Source: Ophiosphaerella korrae
Lineage: Eukaryota; Ascomycota; Dothideomycetes; Pleosporales; Phaeosphaeriaceae
Assembly (NCBI GenBank): GCA_028456385.1
Contig: JALNQF010000027.1
Location: forward strand, 1-64,000
Length of the DNA: 64,000 bases
Direction of reading: 5' to 3'
Position numbers and translations under genes: made by a program. The notes under the pieces were generated by a model. That model saw only the letters and a list, made by a program, of their open reading frames with translations, did not search any database and had not been told where the DNA came from. Numbering within the stretch: the first letter of the stretch is position 1; each line of letters opens with the position of its first letter. Shown here piece after piece: positions 24,851-35,992 of the stretch.

Positions 24851-27197
24851 TTATAGTATTGGAATAGCCTTCCCAAACTTATAGTTTCTTGGTGCACCGG
24901 CCATATTCACCCACAATGTCAATGGGTCGCTTCCCAGCTGCTCGTTTGTTGCCCCGGCACTCGAAGAGATATTAGTAGGGATAGTAATCGGAATAGGGGT
25001 GCTACATGTGTTTCCATTCGTTGTATACAAGTCAACAGCTTCTATACTATCGCCATTGACGGAGGTTGTCCATGTCATGCGAGGCAAACATAGATCACGT
25101 GCCTGGCGATTCAGGAAGGCCTGGGCGAGGTCATCATGCTTTAACGATTTTATTGGCCAAGTCGTGCTTTTTTTTTGGGTTGGTTAGCTTGAGCTTTCAC
25201 ATGCTAATAAAAATGAGTTGTTGTATTGAGATGAACTTACTACTGCAGAAGCTCTCTGACCATGGTTTCGACCCAGGCCATCAACAATGAGAACTGCCCC
25301 TGTTTATTACCTACAGTCGTTGAAGGGACGTCATGGACGCGCAGGTTGGCTTGGTGAAACATATATCTACGCTGTCAGTTCCGCAAAATATCGGGTAAAG
25401 GAATGTACTTACGCATCCCAATGCAAGCCCATCAAATTGCAAATCGCAGTATTCTTAGCTTGGCTCAGGAGGTCTTCAAATGTACCTTTGCCACTTGAAG
25501 TATCTATCCACTCTTGCACAGTACAGGCAGGAAGGTCGCAGTTGTAGTAGATGGTTGTTGCCCAGCGAGGTATAATATTTACCCCGGCATATCCATTCAC
25601 CGCTTCTGTTGTGTTCAGTGGCCAGAAAGAATTCTGATTACGAAGTAGTGGACGCGTGTTGTCGCCGACAACATTAGTAATACCGTTCTCTAACCACGCT
25701 CTGATTGCGTCCCCATTATGCAGACCAGTGATTGCTGGTGGAATAAGACCATTGGGACTCCAACGTTTTGCTGCGTCGAGGCCAACTTGTTTCAGCCACG
25801 CTTGATTGAAAGTGATCTCTTTTACTGCATCCGAGTATGTCGCATTTGTCAAAACTGGGTGCGAGCTGTTGGCGATCAATAAATGTGTTGATATCTGTAA
25901 AGCACAAGAGGCTTACAAGGTATGAGAGACGTGTGCAAAGGCATCGCGATTAGTGACATCCGCAAACCAGTTTTCAAGCCTGTCCGCCTCGGCACACGTT
26001 ATGCCCCAACTGTATTGAACAGGTGTGCTAGGCCATGTATCCGTACCAGTTCCAAGTGGCTTTACGAACTCTGGATCACTAGTAAAGTGCTCTACGCGTT
26101 CGATGCTGTTGCGGGGATCGCAGATCCTGGAGCCTACTGATGTAACAACAGCGTTAGCAATGTTGCCATTACCGTTGTGGCCAATCTCGAGAAAAAAGTC
26201 AGAACCCTTGTTCATCTCTGTGTTGATTCGCGTTTGCCAATCAACATGCATTGAGAGGTCTTCAGGCATGCAGCGATACTTCTGGCCTTGTGGTCTATAC
26301 ATATCCGTCTCTAAGAACATATCGTCCACCTGCGTACTAAGGTATATTCTCCTAAATCCAAGGTAGAGGCCCCTTGTAATCCATGCAATCCATGAGTGTT
26401 GTAGCACACTACTTGAAGCTGCCCAATCTAAGGCAAACGGCATAAACCAGACCATTTGCTTTCGAGACCCAATCTGGTTGATGACTGCAGCTGTACCTGA
26501 ATTGCTAAATCTAGCGACTTCCCAAGCAATGGAGGAATTTTTTATGGAAGCTGGGTAATGAAAAATATTTGCGATACTGATAGGTGCGTTCCTGTTGACA
26601 GTGTGAGTCTGAGTGGCGGCTACGGGAGCAAATTCGGTACCAGATGCAGGTGATGCCAGGGGTCAAGGATTGGAGAGGATTTTGGACCTACAGTTTCAAG
26701 TTCGCAGTGGGAAAGCTAGTCGTATTTGTAAAAACGACCGGTTCGTCGTTTAGATTGCTTCCATTACTAGAAACAGCAACACCGAATTCTGCCGCTGGAA
26801 AGACGTCAAGGCGGACCATTCGTACCCCAAACTGTGTTTGATATGCCATTAATGAATCCCATTGTGTCCGTGTGAGGGCACTGTAGTACTGGTTATCATA
26901 ATTGTAGCTGACTTCGCTTAGGATGACAATGCCCCCATAGTTGCCATATGTAGCAGACGTGTTAAGGTTTGGGAGGGCTGAAATACCAGTCTGAGGGACA
27001 GTAACGATCTCGAAAGGGATACCATAACCACGGAGGCCAGCAGCAGCGCCGTTTTCAGCGGCTGACTCATCTCGCGCTATAACGAGGATTGTACTGGAAA
27101 TCGTGGCACCTCCAACATATGCCGCGGCGCTATGCAGTACTAGGAGAAAGAACGGAATGTACACTCTTATCAATAATGATATAGATGCTGGAGCCAT
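24851..27197 (-). CDS. Secreted polysaccharide deacetylase, Agd3-like (CE18)
   Basis: Five exons on the minus strand: 26692-27197, 25917-26591, 25413-25865, 25241-25366, 24851-25166. Introns are 100, 51, 46 and 74 bp, all phase 2. The product is 691 residues. A signal peptide (hydrophobic PFFLLVLHSAAA) is followed by a beta-rich N-terminal domain and a deacetylase domain. Visible landmarks are the Asp pair in STQVDDMFLETD (about 258-259), the H-T-x-x-H metal-site pattern HTFSH (392-396, formed across intron 2), HWDAYMFHQAN (542-552, formed across intron 3) and LKHDD (595-599). This is the layout of Agd3, the secreted enzyme that de-N-acetylates galactosaminogalactan in Aspergillus biofilms, minus its Ser/Thr-rich part. 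That every junction restores family motifs argues the gene is intact. The exact substrate here is inferred. Confidence 0.82.
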
Positions 27198-28390
27198 TTT
27201 TAGTCGAAGAAGCGAATATCGTGGAGACTACCAAAGGTGATAGCCTTGACGGCTTTACAAAAACTGTTTGCTCATCACTTCAACCACCGGAAGAACAGGG
27301 CCGAGACACACTGGGAACACATACCGATTGAAATTTCTCCCACCAAAAGTTAGCGCTTAATGTTTTTTTTTGTAAAATCTAACCGAATTTAGGATACAAG
27401 ACCGCGCAACGTTCCCTGAATTTCTTGAGCAACTCGTTCTGTGTGCAATATATTTATCTGTGAGGCATACAGATGGGCTCGGGTATTGAGTGGTCGGCCT
27501 TCGCGTATCCTGGTCTACCAATATTGTTGATTGCTAGCGTTGATGAGGCCATCCCGCTAAAATCCGACGGCCTGGTAACCCTTTTCCTCGCTATGGGGCG
27601 TAGAATGCATCTCACTCGAGGCCAAATGGTAGGGATAAATATCGGCCGACTTTATTTAGATCTAGACTACCTGGTTTAGAGTGCATAACCTTGAAAACCG
27701 GGTCTAGGGGTAATAGGGTCTGTGCGCACTCTGGTCTGCTTACATGCAGGGACAAATTTTTCTCCACAGCTTGGACATGTCAAGAGAATTGATTGTAGCT
27801 CCGGGCCAGATCTGTGGAAGATTAACTTCCTGTAGGAAGGTACGGCCACCAGTGTTCAGATCTAAATCTGAACACCATTAGCCTGACTACGGTTTACAAT
27901 CTTCGACATGAGACTAACAGTATCTAGACGCGTAAGCTTGTAATCCTGTAATACGAATACTATTCTCACCGAATAACGGCGTGTGTTCTTGCGGACCGCA
28001 AGCCTCTAATTTGTGGAAAACGAACCCCGTGCCCAGCGATACGAACCAGCGTGTCTATCCCCTGAACATGTGTTACGATCCATCCAGCAATGGGAAAAAG
28101 AGTGACTCCAGAATTAAGTTTAGCGAACCGATCTAGGAATGGTTACAAGGACATAAATGCAGGCATAGGGTGAGCCATCGGGGTTCGTCATAGCGAACTG
28201 GCCCAGTATTTATAATTAGTTGGTTCTACCGCAGCTATATCATTTGTGGTGCTTGGAACAGAGATGGCGAAAACTGTTTTAATATCTGGACAATACATAA
28301 TATCTTGGCCCCCCAATTTTGGCCCTCGACACAGGGCTGGATGTTACGCACATCGGCGACTTTAAGAGTTCGCCATTCAGGTTGCTGGGG
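27198..28390. other. Intergenic, upstream of the deacetylase gene
   Basis: Normal composition. It contains the promoter of the deacetylase gene at its left end. A 68-codon plus-strand frame at 27473-27679 has no recognisable feature. A short perfect hairpin GTGTTCAGAT/ATCTGAACAC occurs near 27851-27875. Nothing else is seen. Confidence 0.5.
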
Positions 28391-28393
28391 TTT

Positions 28394-28744
28394 TTAGGGA
28401 GTGTGAATTCCAATAGAATTCTTTCTGTAATCGCTCTTCGGATCAGGGAAAGTAGACATCGCTAACGACTCAACTTCAATATAAGCGATGACACCTCTAT
28501 AGAGGCACGTGAAGCAGAATTCCAAAAAGAGGTTCTGGTCGAGATGAAAGTCGCTGTGCCTTCTTGTTTGCGATCTGACACCCGATCGCATCTCTAGACA
28601 TCGTAATATCCACGAATCGTGTTTAGACTTGGGTAAATGAGAATACGCCTGCCTTTCCACTATTGCGTAATACCCACGGAATACCCGCACGTGGAGTTGG
28701 CACGCCAGCTCTGCTAATGCGCAATGTGGTGCTCCCCGAGACAC
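28394..28744 (-). pseudogene. Unrecognised open frame, probably a remnant
   Basis: A 116-codon minus-strand frame. The C-terminal half (FHLDQNLFLEFCFTCLYRG...IEVESL) looks protein-like, the N-terminal half does not. No domain, signal peptide or intron partner was found. It could be the tail of the broken gene at 28848-29529 or a chance frame. Confidence 0.2.
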
Positions 28745-28847
28745 AAGTCACTGCTCAAGTGCTGAGCAGAGACTTTGGTGCTCTTATTGATTCGAATCGT
28801 TTCTCGCCCGAACCTAGAGCGGTGTGGGTATTCCTCGACCAACAGAC

Positions 28848-29529
28848 TTAAAGGTAGTACATTCCACGAATCTTGAAAGACGAGGAAGATGTCTGAGCTG
28901 AGCGGCATAGATGGAAGGATCTACAGGATGGCTTAGGATTGCCCATCACTGGCAAGAGACAGGGCTTTCGCTCGGGAGGCATTGATACCACTCGATTACG
29001 AATTATAGTTGCACAATAAACCTTCTGAGCGAATAGGCTACAATACCGCCAGCTAATATACCCTTTGAAGGTATGGTTGCTGCCACCGTTAATTGTAGCA
29101 TGAACTTTAAGGAGGCCGCCACTTCTCACTCCATCACCTGAAAGGAGAGCGGTTGTGTACTGAATGATCAACACCTCCTCACATGCAAACTCGTCGCCAG
29201 CCGATTTTCCATAAACAGGGTGCAGATCTACTGTGTAGCCGAAGAAAGTATGCTCCTGCTGAAGGAGAATATCAGTTAATCCCTCGAAGGTCACATTGAA
29301 ATTGACGTCACCGATGAGATTAGCCCCTGCGGCGACGAGCTGAACAGTGTTTGAACGGCCTTTTCGAGATATTTGGAAAGATAAAGGATCATAGGACGCT
29401 CTTTACGAAGCCAGTGGCGAGGAATTCGCGTCCCAGGGGGGGGAGGTCGGCTTTATCAGACTCTCCTACCCATGAAGGTTGGATCTCATAGTTCTTGGGG
29501 TGTGCCGGGTATAGCAACTGCCCGGTCAT
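28848..29529 (-). pseudogene. Degenerate gene of unknown family
   Basis: From an ATG at 29529 a protein-like frame runs MTGQLLYPAHPKNYEIQPSW..., is shifted at a run of eight C residues (sense strand, near 29436-29443), and is shifted again near 29385-29405. It then continues as a long clean stretch (about 28848-29402) with VQLVAAGANLIGDVNFNVTF and DLHPVYGKSAGDEF. Amino-acid composition is clearly that of a real protein of at least 220 residues. The frame breaks are small indels, so it is a pseudogene or carries assembly errors in the homopolymer. I do not recognise the family and assign no function. Confidence 0.45.
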
Positions 29530-29786
29530 CGTGCCGCGAACTTGGCTTGCAACTGGCTAACTTCCCTTCGGCCAAGTCACCGGGAATAGAGCCGTTTCTC
29601 CGCCCATCGGAAAAACCGATCAATTGTATAATGTTGGGCCTCTTCGCGTCGATAAGGTGATGTGGAAACGATATAAAGCCTCTAGTGTCATGGCGGGCGC
29701 AATAGTTGATTCTCGCGGGCGACTTCAGGAGCTCTCAAGGGCACTTGATACTAAGACAGTATTCGAGCAGCGATCTGAAAAGAGTA

Positions 29787-30002
29787 TCAGATTGTATTGC
29801 TTTGTAAAATGCTAGTGTAGTAGCTAAAGCAAGCTGAACGCAACCATCCACGGTTGCTGGTCATTGGTTCTATATAGTAGGTGCCTCGGTAGTCACTACC
29901 GTGCTCGTCGGTAAGATGAATACCCCTACCATCAGAACACCAAAAGTACGTTAACTTCAACGCCTCATAACTCTGCCGATATAGGTCCAATTCAAGTAGC
30001 AA
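29787..30002 (-). pseudogene. Unrecognised coding-like fragment
   Basis: A 71-codon minus-strand frame with protein-like composition (LELDLYRQSYEALKLTYFWC, then RGIHLTDEHGSDYRGTYYI). It lacks an identified start and lies between two pseudogenes of the same strand. Family unknown; it could be another exon of either neighbour. Confidence 0.25.
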
Positions 30003-30090
30003 CTGAAGATATTAAATCGCGTAAGCTAGGAGAAGATTTTTTATATAAGAAAGTTGCTGAGATATATAGTATAAACTAAGTTACACTATC

Positions 30091-30453
30091 CTAGAGGTAT
30101 AAAGGCTTATGGCTGACTCTACTTATCTCTATGGCTAGGTGATATGCATCCTGGAACAGCGAGGTTGGTCTGAGAACGGTATCGCAGAGGTCTCTGAGCT
30201 CTATGTTGTGTACGTCATACAGTGGATCGGGCGTCGACATGAGCTTTTGACGACCGATGGCTCCAGGAGCGTATTCACCGCCGTTCAGAATGCGCATGGC
30301 CATCCTTGTATTAGATTGAACCCCAATGGCAAGGAGTCCAGTAGTGAGTTTCAAGGCCGTGCGATGGAGTTGTGTATATGTGAGCGTGAAAGAGGTGGCT
30401 TTCTCTTCGCGAGTGGGACTGTGAGGAGGCGTTTTCTCTGGCTCATGGAGCGT
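30091..30453 (-). pseudogene. AMP-binding (adenylate-forming) enzyme, N-terminal remnant
   Basis: An open frame of about 120 codons without a start ATG; a TGA closes it just upstream of 30453. It reads THxQLHxxAL-like: SFTLTYTQLHRTALKLTTGL followed by LAIGVQSNTRMAMRILNGGE, which is the N-terminal substrate-side region of fungal acyl-CoA synthetase / AMP-binding enzymes (LT(Y/H)AxLH...GLLxxGVxPNTxMxMxIPNGGEY). After GGEYAPG the family pattern is lost, and the phosphate-binding loop and all downstream motifs are absent. A truncated gene copy. The family call is from pattern memory. Confidence 0.6.
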
Positions 30454-30559
30454 ATTTACTCAGCCTTGATCTTTGCGCCACAACTTTGGCGTCGAAATGT
30501 CGTTGGGATATCCACTTACGCGCTTGCCGTTGTTCTCCTCGCAACATGTGGTGATTAGT

Positions 30560-31820
30560 TTTTGAGGACTTGTGGATTGTTTCATCAAGCAGATCACCGC
30601 TGCTCTATGTGGATTTCCCCTAAGTCTTGCTGATAACTGAGGCCAAATGGTGCCCTCAATTTCGGCTAGTTTTTCCTCCCCTCAAGTTGGAGGGTGACTG
30701 TTTTGTTTATTCCTAGCTCGATATAGCAACGAAAACGAAAATCAAATACCGGGGGCGAGAAAACCGGTGCCCAATAAAAGATTTGGCATCATTAATTTAG
30801 ACCGGGAGGGTAAAAATGAATGTATGTTGCAGCAAAGTCAGACAACTCTTTACGTGGGTTCAATTGGCTAAGCATAGCTAAAAGATCGCAAATATGATTA
30901 TGAGCTGGGATCCTTGCTTCAAAGAGCAACTGTTTGCAGTGTCTATTGCATGCGTAGGAGGATGTATGAGATCACACGACCCCCAAATTCTCGCACGGTT
31001 TAGTTGTCGAAGGAGAACAATCGGGCGGGACGGAACTCGCAGGTCGGGTATTAGGTATCGGTGTGGGAACTAATCCCATTAGGGTCGGGAGTCGGGGGCC
31101 ATTCGTCGACGGGATTGCTTAGCGGTTTCCAAACGCTGGCTATGTTTAGTGTTAGTGTTTCAATATGATAACTAGTAAGGCTATACTTCACGGCTCTAAT
31201 TCTTTGGCTAAGAATACGTTCTGTATCCTTCGGGAAACTTTTCTGGATCCTCTGGATCACTGATATGGGGCAATTATCTGAGTAAGCATAATTGCTCGGA
31301 AACAGCAGCTGACTAAGGTCGCTAAATTGATCTTGTCAAGTGTGGGCTATGGAGCACTGCTTTTAAGCTAAAAGGCAATTCCGTGTTAGTATTGGTAGCT
31401 TTCAAGGAGGATCCTACCGACCCTCCTGTTAAAAATAAAAGTTGTCCCAACACCTTCGAACTTAGTCTCAGGCATCTTCTCAACCGTAGGGAGATACTCC
31501 TTCCTGATTATCCCTTCATTATCGAGTATAGGATATATATAAAATCTGAACGTGTTCCAAACTTAACCTGAATAGTCTACGTTAGCGTGTATCTTGAGTC
31601 AGATAAGGTTAAACTCATGGTCGGATAACCTGCCAACAAAAATGTGTGGGGATACAGGCCTTTGTAGTGGACTAATCAGTCGTTAATGTTAAATCTAGGC
31701 CATATCTTGAGGAATTAGGAAATTGTGATGATTTGATAATAAACATGTTAATGGGTATAGGATACTAAATTGACAGCCACCATATGACTTAGGTGAACCT
31801 TTCTTAGGATAGCTATCTTG
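30560..31820. other. Intergenic, no supported gene
   Basis: Normal composition. The open frames at 31051-31260 (-) and 31383-31571 (+) show no recognisable feature. The right end is the 3' flank of the HET gene. Nothing else is seen. Confidence 0.5.
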
Positions 31821-34009
31821 TTAAACGAGCTGTACAGATTCTACATCGGCCCTAGCCTTCTCAAATAAGCTTTCGCTCATCAGACCATGGATGTAACAAT
31901 CTCCGCGCAATCTATACTTCATACTGTGACATGGACCAACCCTATGAATAACGAAAGGAAATGGACTTCCGCGGAAAACACAGACATGATCGCCTTCTTT
32001 CGCGAACCTCGATACCCAACCAATATGTCCAGTATCTGTAATGCAGAAATCGCGCCCCGTGAGATTATTGTGCGCATTCGTAAGAGCTTCCATATGCTCA
32101 TTCAGAAACTTGATGGATAGCAAGGCGCGGTGCAGTATGCGTCGAAGGACAAGTGATTTGGTTAATTTTTTCAGATATAAACCAATCGCGAAATTGACAG
32201 ACACGATGAAGAAAAGACGGCATGTTTGGCTTAAAAACTTCGAACGAAAAAAATCTTTCCACAAAATCTTGGACATATCCCAGGTTGCAATTGATACAAG
32301 AGAAGGAATGACGTGAAATCTGTCCATCGAACACATCGTGCTTGGTCGAGAAAGCTCTTCCAATGCCCTTATTTCGGCTTCCATTCTCCCTATATGCTCT
32401 TCGAAAACATCACGAACTGTAGCTGGAAGTTCTAGCTTATCATCCATGAAGTATGCGCGCCAGTACAGATTAGGGAGATTTTCGCCTGTGGGATAATGGT
32501 GCATTCTACGGATCTCGTCCGAGCATTCGCGGTGAAAACGTAGAATATTCCGAGTATCATTCGCTTTCTCGGATATAACGTTGGAGATGAGCCGGTGGTC
32601 GTGCTTCATATCAGTGATCCATTGATCGTAGACATGGCTTTGCGGAAACTTTATTATTCTCCTTATCTGATCAAATACCTTGGCATCCAACTGTAGAGTC
32701 TGTTTTATGATGTCAGTTCCAGCTCTCAAATACGATGCAGAATTAGAATAGCGTTTTTCCAAAGATAGTTCAACTTACATCGCCTTCTACGATCCAATCG
32801 TGCTTGTTATGTACTTCTATTATGCCCAAAGAAGCGGTATTCAGAACCTTTCTCATAGGTTGATATGAATAGTCTGAAGCACCCCAATTCGGCACCCAGG
32901 ATGGCAACCCGTAAAAATCTCCAAATGCCTGTGCGTAGGATAAAACATCGAGTGATCCTCGATCCAGACAGAGCCTCGCAGTCTTTGTAAAAACTATGTG
33001 TGGATGCGGTTTATAATCGACCAAACTGGAAATTCTCTTAGATCCCAGGCCTGACGCCATGTTTAGAAGTGCGAACACTCGGTCATGTGGATTCGTTGCC
33101 TGGAAGTGATGTGTTGACCACAGGAGCTCGAGAAGGTCGCTGTGGTTTTTTGCTTGTTTTAATGTATCCAAGGAAGCAACGTTATAGGCTAGAACTCTTT
33201 TCCGATCGAAATTGCGCAATGAAGAGAAGAGCTTGTTTTCTTCAATGAATCGCCCAACTCGAAGTAACTTGTCTGAGTCAATCGTTTCCCTACCTAGCAG
33301 AAAAATACATTTGCTTGAAGCCACAAGCTCTTGTATGATCCACACGCGAGTAAACCACTGTCGGGTCAGAATTTGAAAAAGAGAGCTCCATTCTTGGGAA
33401 AAAATGTGCGGTAGCCCAAGCTTGTTCATTTCAGTGATGCAAACCGTCTGATCCTCTTCTCTCGTTCCTAACGGTTTTCCGCGTCTAATTAATTCACGCC
33501 TGGCAATATCGTCCATTTTTTTGAGAAGTTCAATGCCGTTCTTGGAGGTCTCGTCTTGCTCTCCCAGCCAAGCTACTACTAGATGTGCGCGATGGTATAT
33601 ATTCCACATTAGCATGACCTGTTGGGCTTTCTCTTCAGTATCTTCCTGATTAATGCAGATGGCATCGATCCAGTATAATAAAGGTTGACTGGAGCTTCTT
33701 TCTGGAAAATTATCTTTGATTAAGGCCTCCCGACTCTCTCTCAACTGCTGAAGAGCTTTATTCAAATTCAGCGTGACATTCATGGCTGTCCCGTTGCAAA
33801 GAACAGAGGCGGTCTCTTTAGGGTTACCCCATGTGTATGATAGAGCGATATAGTTTGGAGTTTCGTCTAGGGCATACGTCTCAAGGCTAAATTGGATGCA
33901 CTTTTCTCCTCTTTTACATTCGAGATTAAGTAAACGGATATCTTTAGAGCGTAAGCTATCCGAGTATTCGAATTGTGGCCTGAGCGTTATTGTTAGACAT
34001 TGGCTCCAT
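31821..34009 (-). CDS. HET-domain protein, start region frameshifted
   Basis: Heterokaryon-incompatibility family protein in two main exons on the minus strand: about 33978 down to 32779, then 32699-31821. They are joined by a probable 79-bp intron (GTAAGT...AAACAG, phase 0; an acceptor 9 bp later is also possible). All HET landmarks are present: IRLLNLE and ALSYTWG near the N-terminus, WIDAICINQEDTEEKAQQV, and RVWIIQELV. The C-terminal exon ends with the usual GDHVCVFRGSPFPFV...YRLRGDCYIHGL segment. The likely start ATG at 34009 (MEPMSNNNAQ) is one base out of frame with the HET domain; the in-frame sequence has no ATG until 33783, which would remove the first strand and ALSYTWG. So this is either a recently broken gene, a sequence error, or a protein using the internal start. 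HET proteins trigger cell death on non-self contact; that role is known for the family, not shown here. Confidence 0.8.
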
Positions 34010-34940
34010 TGTTAATCTAACGGTACCTACATTTTTGGCCTATGCCCTGCGGAAGGTGGGTTTAGCACAAACGTAAGGGGACAAGTTTTTGAACATAGGA
34101 AGACGGAGCTCGGCGTAGTGGTGAAATGCCACAAATATCACTGAAGGCTCGGGGCGAACGCAATCGCGATCAAGAAGGTTTTAGCATTCGGATCCTGTAT
34201 CCGATTTAGGTTGAATCTCCTAACTAAATTTTGGATAACGAATAGGGTTCCGCCACGTTTATGATATAACTAGGCATCAATGGTGGTTCACCGGAAGGCT
34301 GTTGCCTAGTTATCCGACTGAGCATTGTAAACCGCCTGCGTAACTTATGCGGGGCTTATTCCGCTTTTCTCAGCACCTTTATTCCGTTAAGCACCTATAC
34401 TACCCCCGACTGATACAAAGCCCCCTATACAACCTCCCTTCTGTTCTCTTACTTATAGTCGTCCTCGATGCGCGCTACCTTATCTCAGTCGACCTACCTA
34501 CTTGGCCTATACCTAAGACTAGGGTATAACTAAATTAATTTAATATACGTGGTATAAGCTCATAGGCTAGTAACTTGGAAAAGTAGTAGGGTGTGCAGCG
34601 AGATAGTTAGCCAGCGGGCCATGAGGCATGTGTTAATAGGCCCTTACCAGTAGCTCACCGGTAGCGCACCAGCCAGCAGTCCACACATCCGAAGATCTGT
34701 GTTCTAGAAGGTACCTTCGCCAAACGGGTGCAAGCAATGCATTATCCAAGTGCATCTTAACCTAACTACTCCTAGCTAGTAAGCCTTAGTTGACTTCTCT
34801 TTACTCTACTTCGAATACTATTCAAAATAGTAGCTTATTGCGCCTGCTCGCAGTGGGGACTTACTGTGTTTATCAGTAGTTCAAGCTACTCTTGTTTTCA
34901 GAACGTTACAGTAGGATGGATGAATCACAGTACTCAGTAG
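34010..34940. other. Intergenic; pyrimidine-rich, no supported gene
   Basis: 34340-34520 is noticeably C/T-rich on the plus strand. 34620-34680 carries a small near-repeat (TAGCTCACCGGTAGCGCACCAGCC). No gene or transposon terminus was recognised. Confidence 0.45.
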
Positions 34941-34943
34941 AAA

Positions 34944-35475
34944 ATGGGTGTAAGTATGCCTGAGCTAGCCCCAGGGCAGCTCAATAAGTATATTTCAGCC
35001 GAGTCTCCTGTGCGCCGCGCGCGAGCCATGGACTTCTCTTTCCATCATAATACAGTTCCCCAAAATATTGGCTTCTTCCGCGACTTTAACTTCAACCGCA
35101 CCTCATCGCCTACTCGTCAGCTGCTTACATACCCGAATGAATCCCTATATTGCTCTCTACCATTCGGTGAATCATTGCGCCTACTCAAGATACTTCCCGG
35201 ATCAAGGTATACACCAATTGTTGCACAAATTCAGCTCACCCGACTCGGCGAGAAGCCGAATTACGAGACGCTGTCCTACGTCTGGTGTGAAAAAGAGCTG
35301 AGTACCCAAAACCATAAGGTTACACTAAATAATGACAATATCGATGTCACTCCTAACCTCTTCCATGTACTGGAAAGAATCCGTATTCAGGACCGTCTAA
35401 GGTTCATCTGGGTTGATTAGCTGTGCATCGATCTATCTGATAATGTCGAAAAAGGGAAACAGGTTCAATTAATGA
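34944..35475 (+). pseudogene. HET-domain gene fragment with in-frame stop
   Basis: The N-terminal part of a second HET protein: SLRLLKILPG, then ETLSYVWCEKE, NLFHVLERIRIQDRLRFIWVD. At the codon where the family has Ala (WVDALCID) there is TAG at 35418-35420, after which the same frame continues LCIDLSDNVEKGKQVQLM and then loses HET similarity at about 35472. It is therefore both nonsense-mutated and truncated at a junction with an unrelated gene piece. The ATG could be 34944 or the in-frame one at 35028. Confidence 0.75.
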
Positions 35476-35489
35476 GATCGGCAGCTATC

Positions 35490-35573
35490 ATGGCAACTGC
35501 AGACCACCGGCCCTTTCGGTTCTTGGATCTTCCTTTGGAGCTAAAGCCCTTCATCCATCAGATTCAGGCGTAG
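35490..35573 (+). pseudogene. 2EXR/F-box-like N-terminal fragment
   Basis: Twenty-seven codons from an ATG reading MATADHRPFRFLDLPLELK, then a stop. The F-R-F-L-D-L-P-x-E-L pattern is how many fungal 2EXR/F-box-like proteins begin. It is fused directly downstream of the HET fragment and followed by a peroxiredoxin tail. Too short for a firm call. Confidence 0.35.
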
Positions 35574-35992
35574 TACGTACGCTTACTTACCTTCGATGAT
35601 TTGGTTTCATCAAGATTGACGAACAAACAGATTGCATTCGTCGCAGACCCTGATCTTAGATTCACAACGGGTCTTGATTTCTCATTTGATGGCGCTGCCA
35701 TTTTCGGCTGTGACTGCTTCAAGCGGTATGACTTGGTTGTCAAGGATGGTGTCGTGAAGGACCCCCATGTTGATTCGGACGACACAGGTTTGAACGGTGA
35801 GTAACTGCGTTCACTTTGACCTTTCCTCACGTCGAGATACAGATGGATCACCATCCTGCATCGACTCAAAGCGCATTGCATGAAAATAGTTCTGTTTTCT
35901 GAGGATTTCACCTCGACAGTGATCATAAATTGTTCTGACATTACCAAGTTTCGGCTGCAGATAAGGTCTTACGGAAGCTGCTGAAGGAGTGA
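35574..35992 (+). pseudogene. Peroxiredoxin (Asp f 3/PMP20 type) C-terminal fragment
   Basis: Two exon pieces: 35574-35796 and 35949-35992, joined across a 152-bp intron (GTGAGT...CCAAG, phase 1). The reading is LTNKQIAFVADPDLRFTTGL, then FDGAAIFG, KRYDLVVKDGVVK, DDTGLN and, after the intron, VSAADKVLRKLLKE-stop. This is the C-terminal half of a fungal thioredoxin-dependent peroxiredoxin of the Asp f 3/PMP20 group. The N-terminal half with the peroxidatic Cys is absent, so it cannot be active. The splice site is still usable, so loss of the 5' half is probably recent. Confidence 0.72.

Noticed and set aside
25911..25916. 22-bp or 36-bp intron 2 in the deacetylase gene (acceptor at TTTACAG)
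   Set aside because: Too short, and either breaks the frame or loses the H-T-x-x-H motif; the 51-bp intron to CAACAG restores HTFSH.
35564..35947. 127-codon minus-strand frame
   Set aside because: Antisense to the peroxiredoxin fragment, whose plus-strand reading matches a known family and has a proper intron.
34944..35992. Reading the HET, 2EXR-like and peroxiredoxin pieces as one spliced gene
   Set aside because: Stops separate the pieces (35418, 35571) and no GT-AG pair joins them in frame; the combination matches no known protein.
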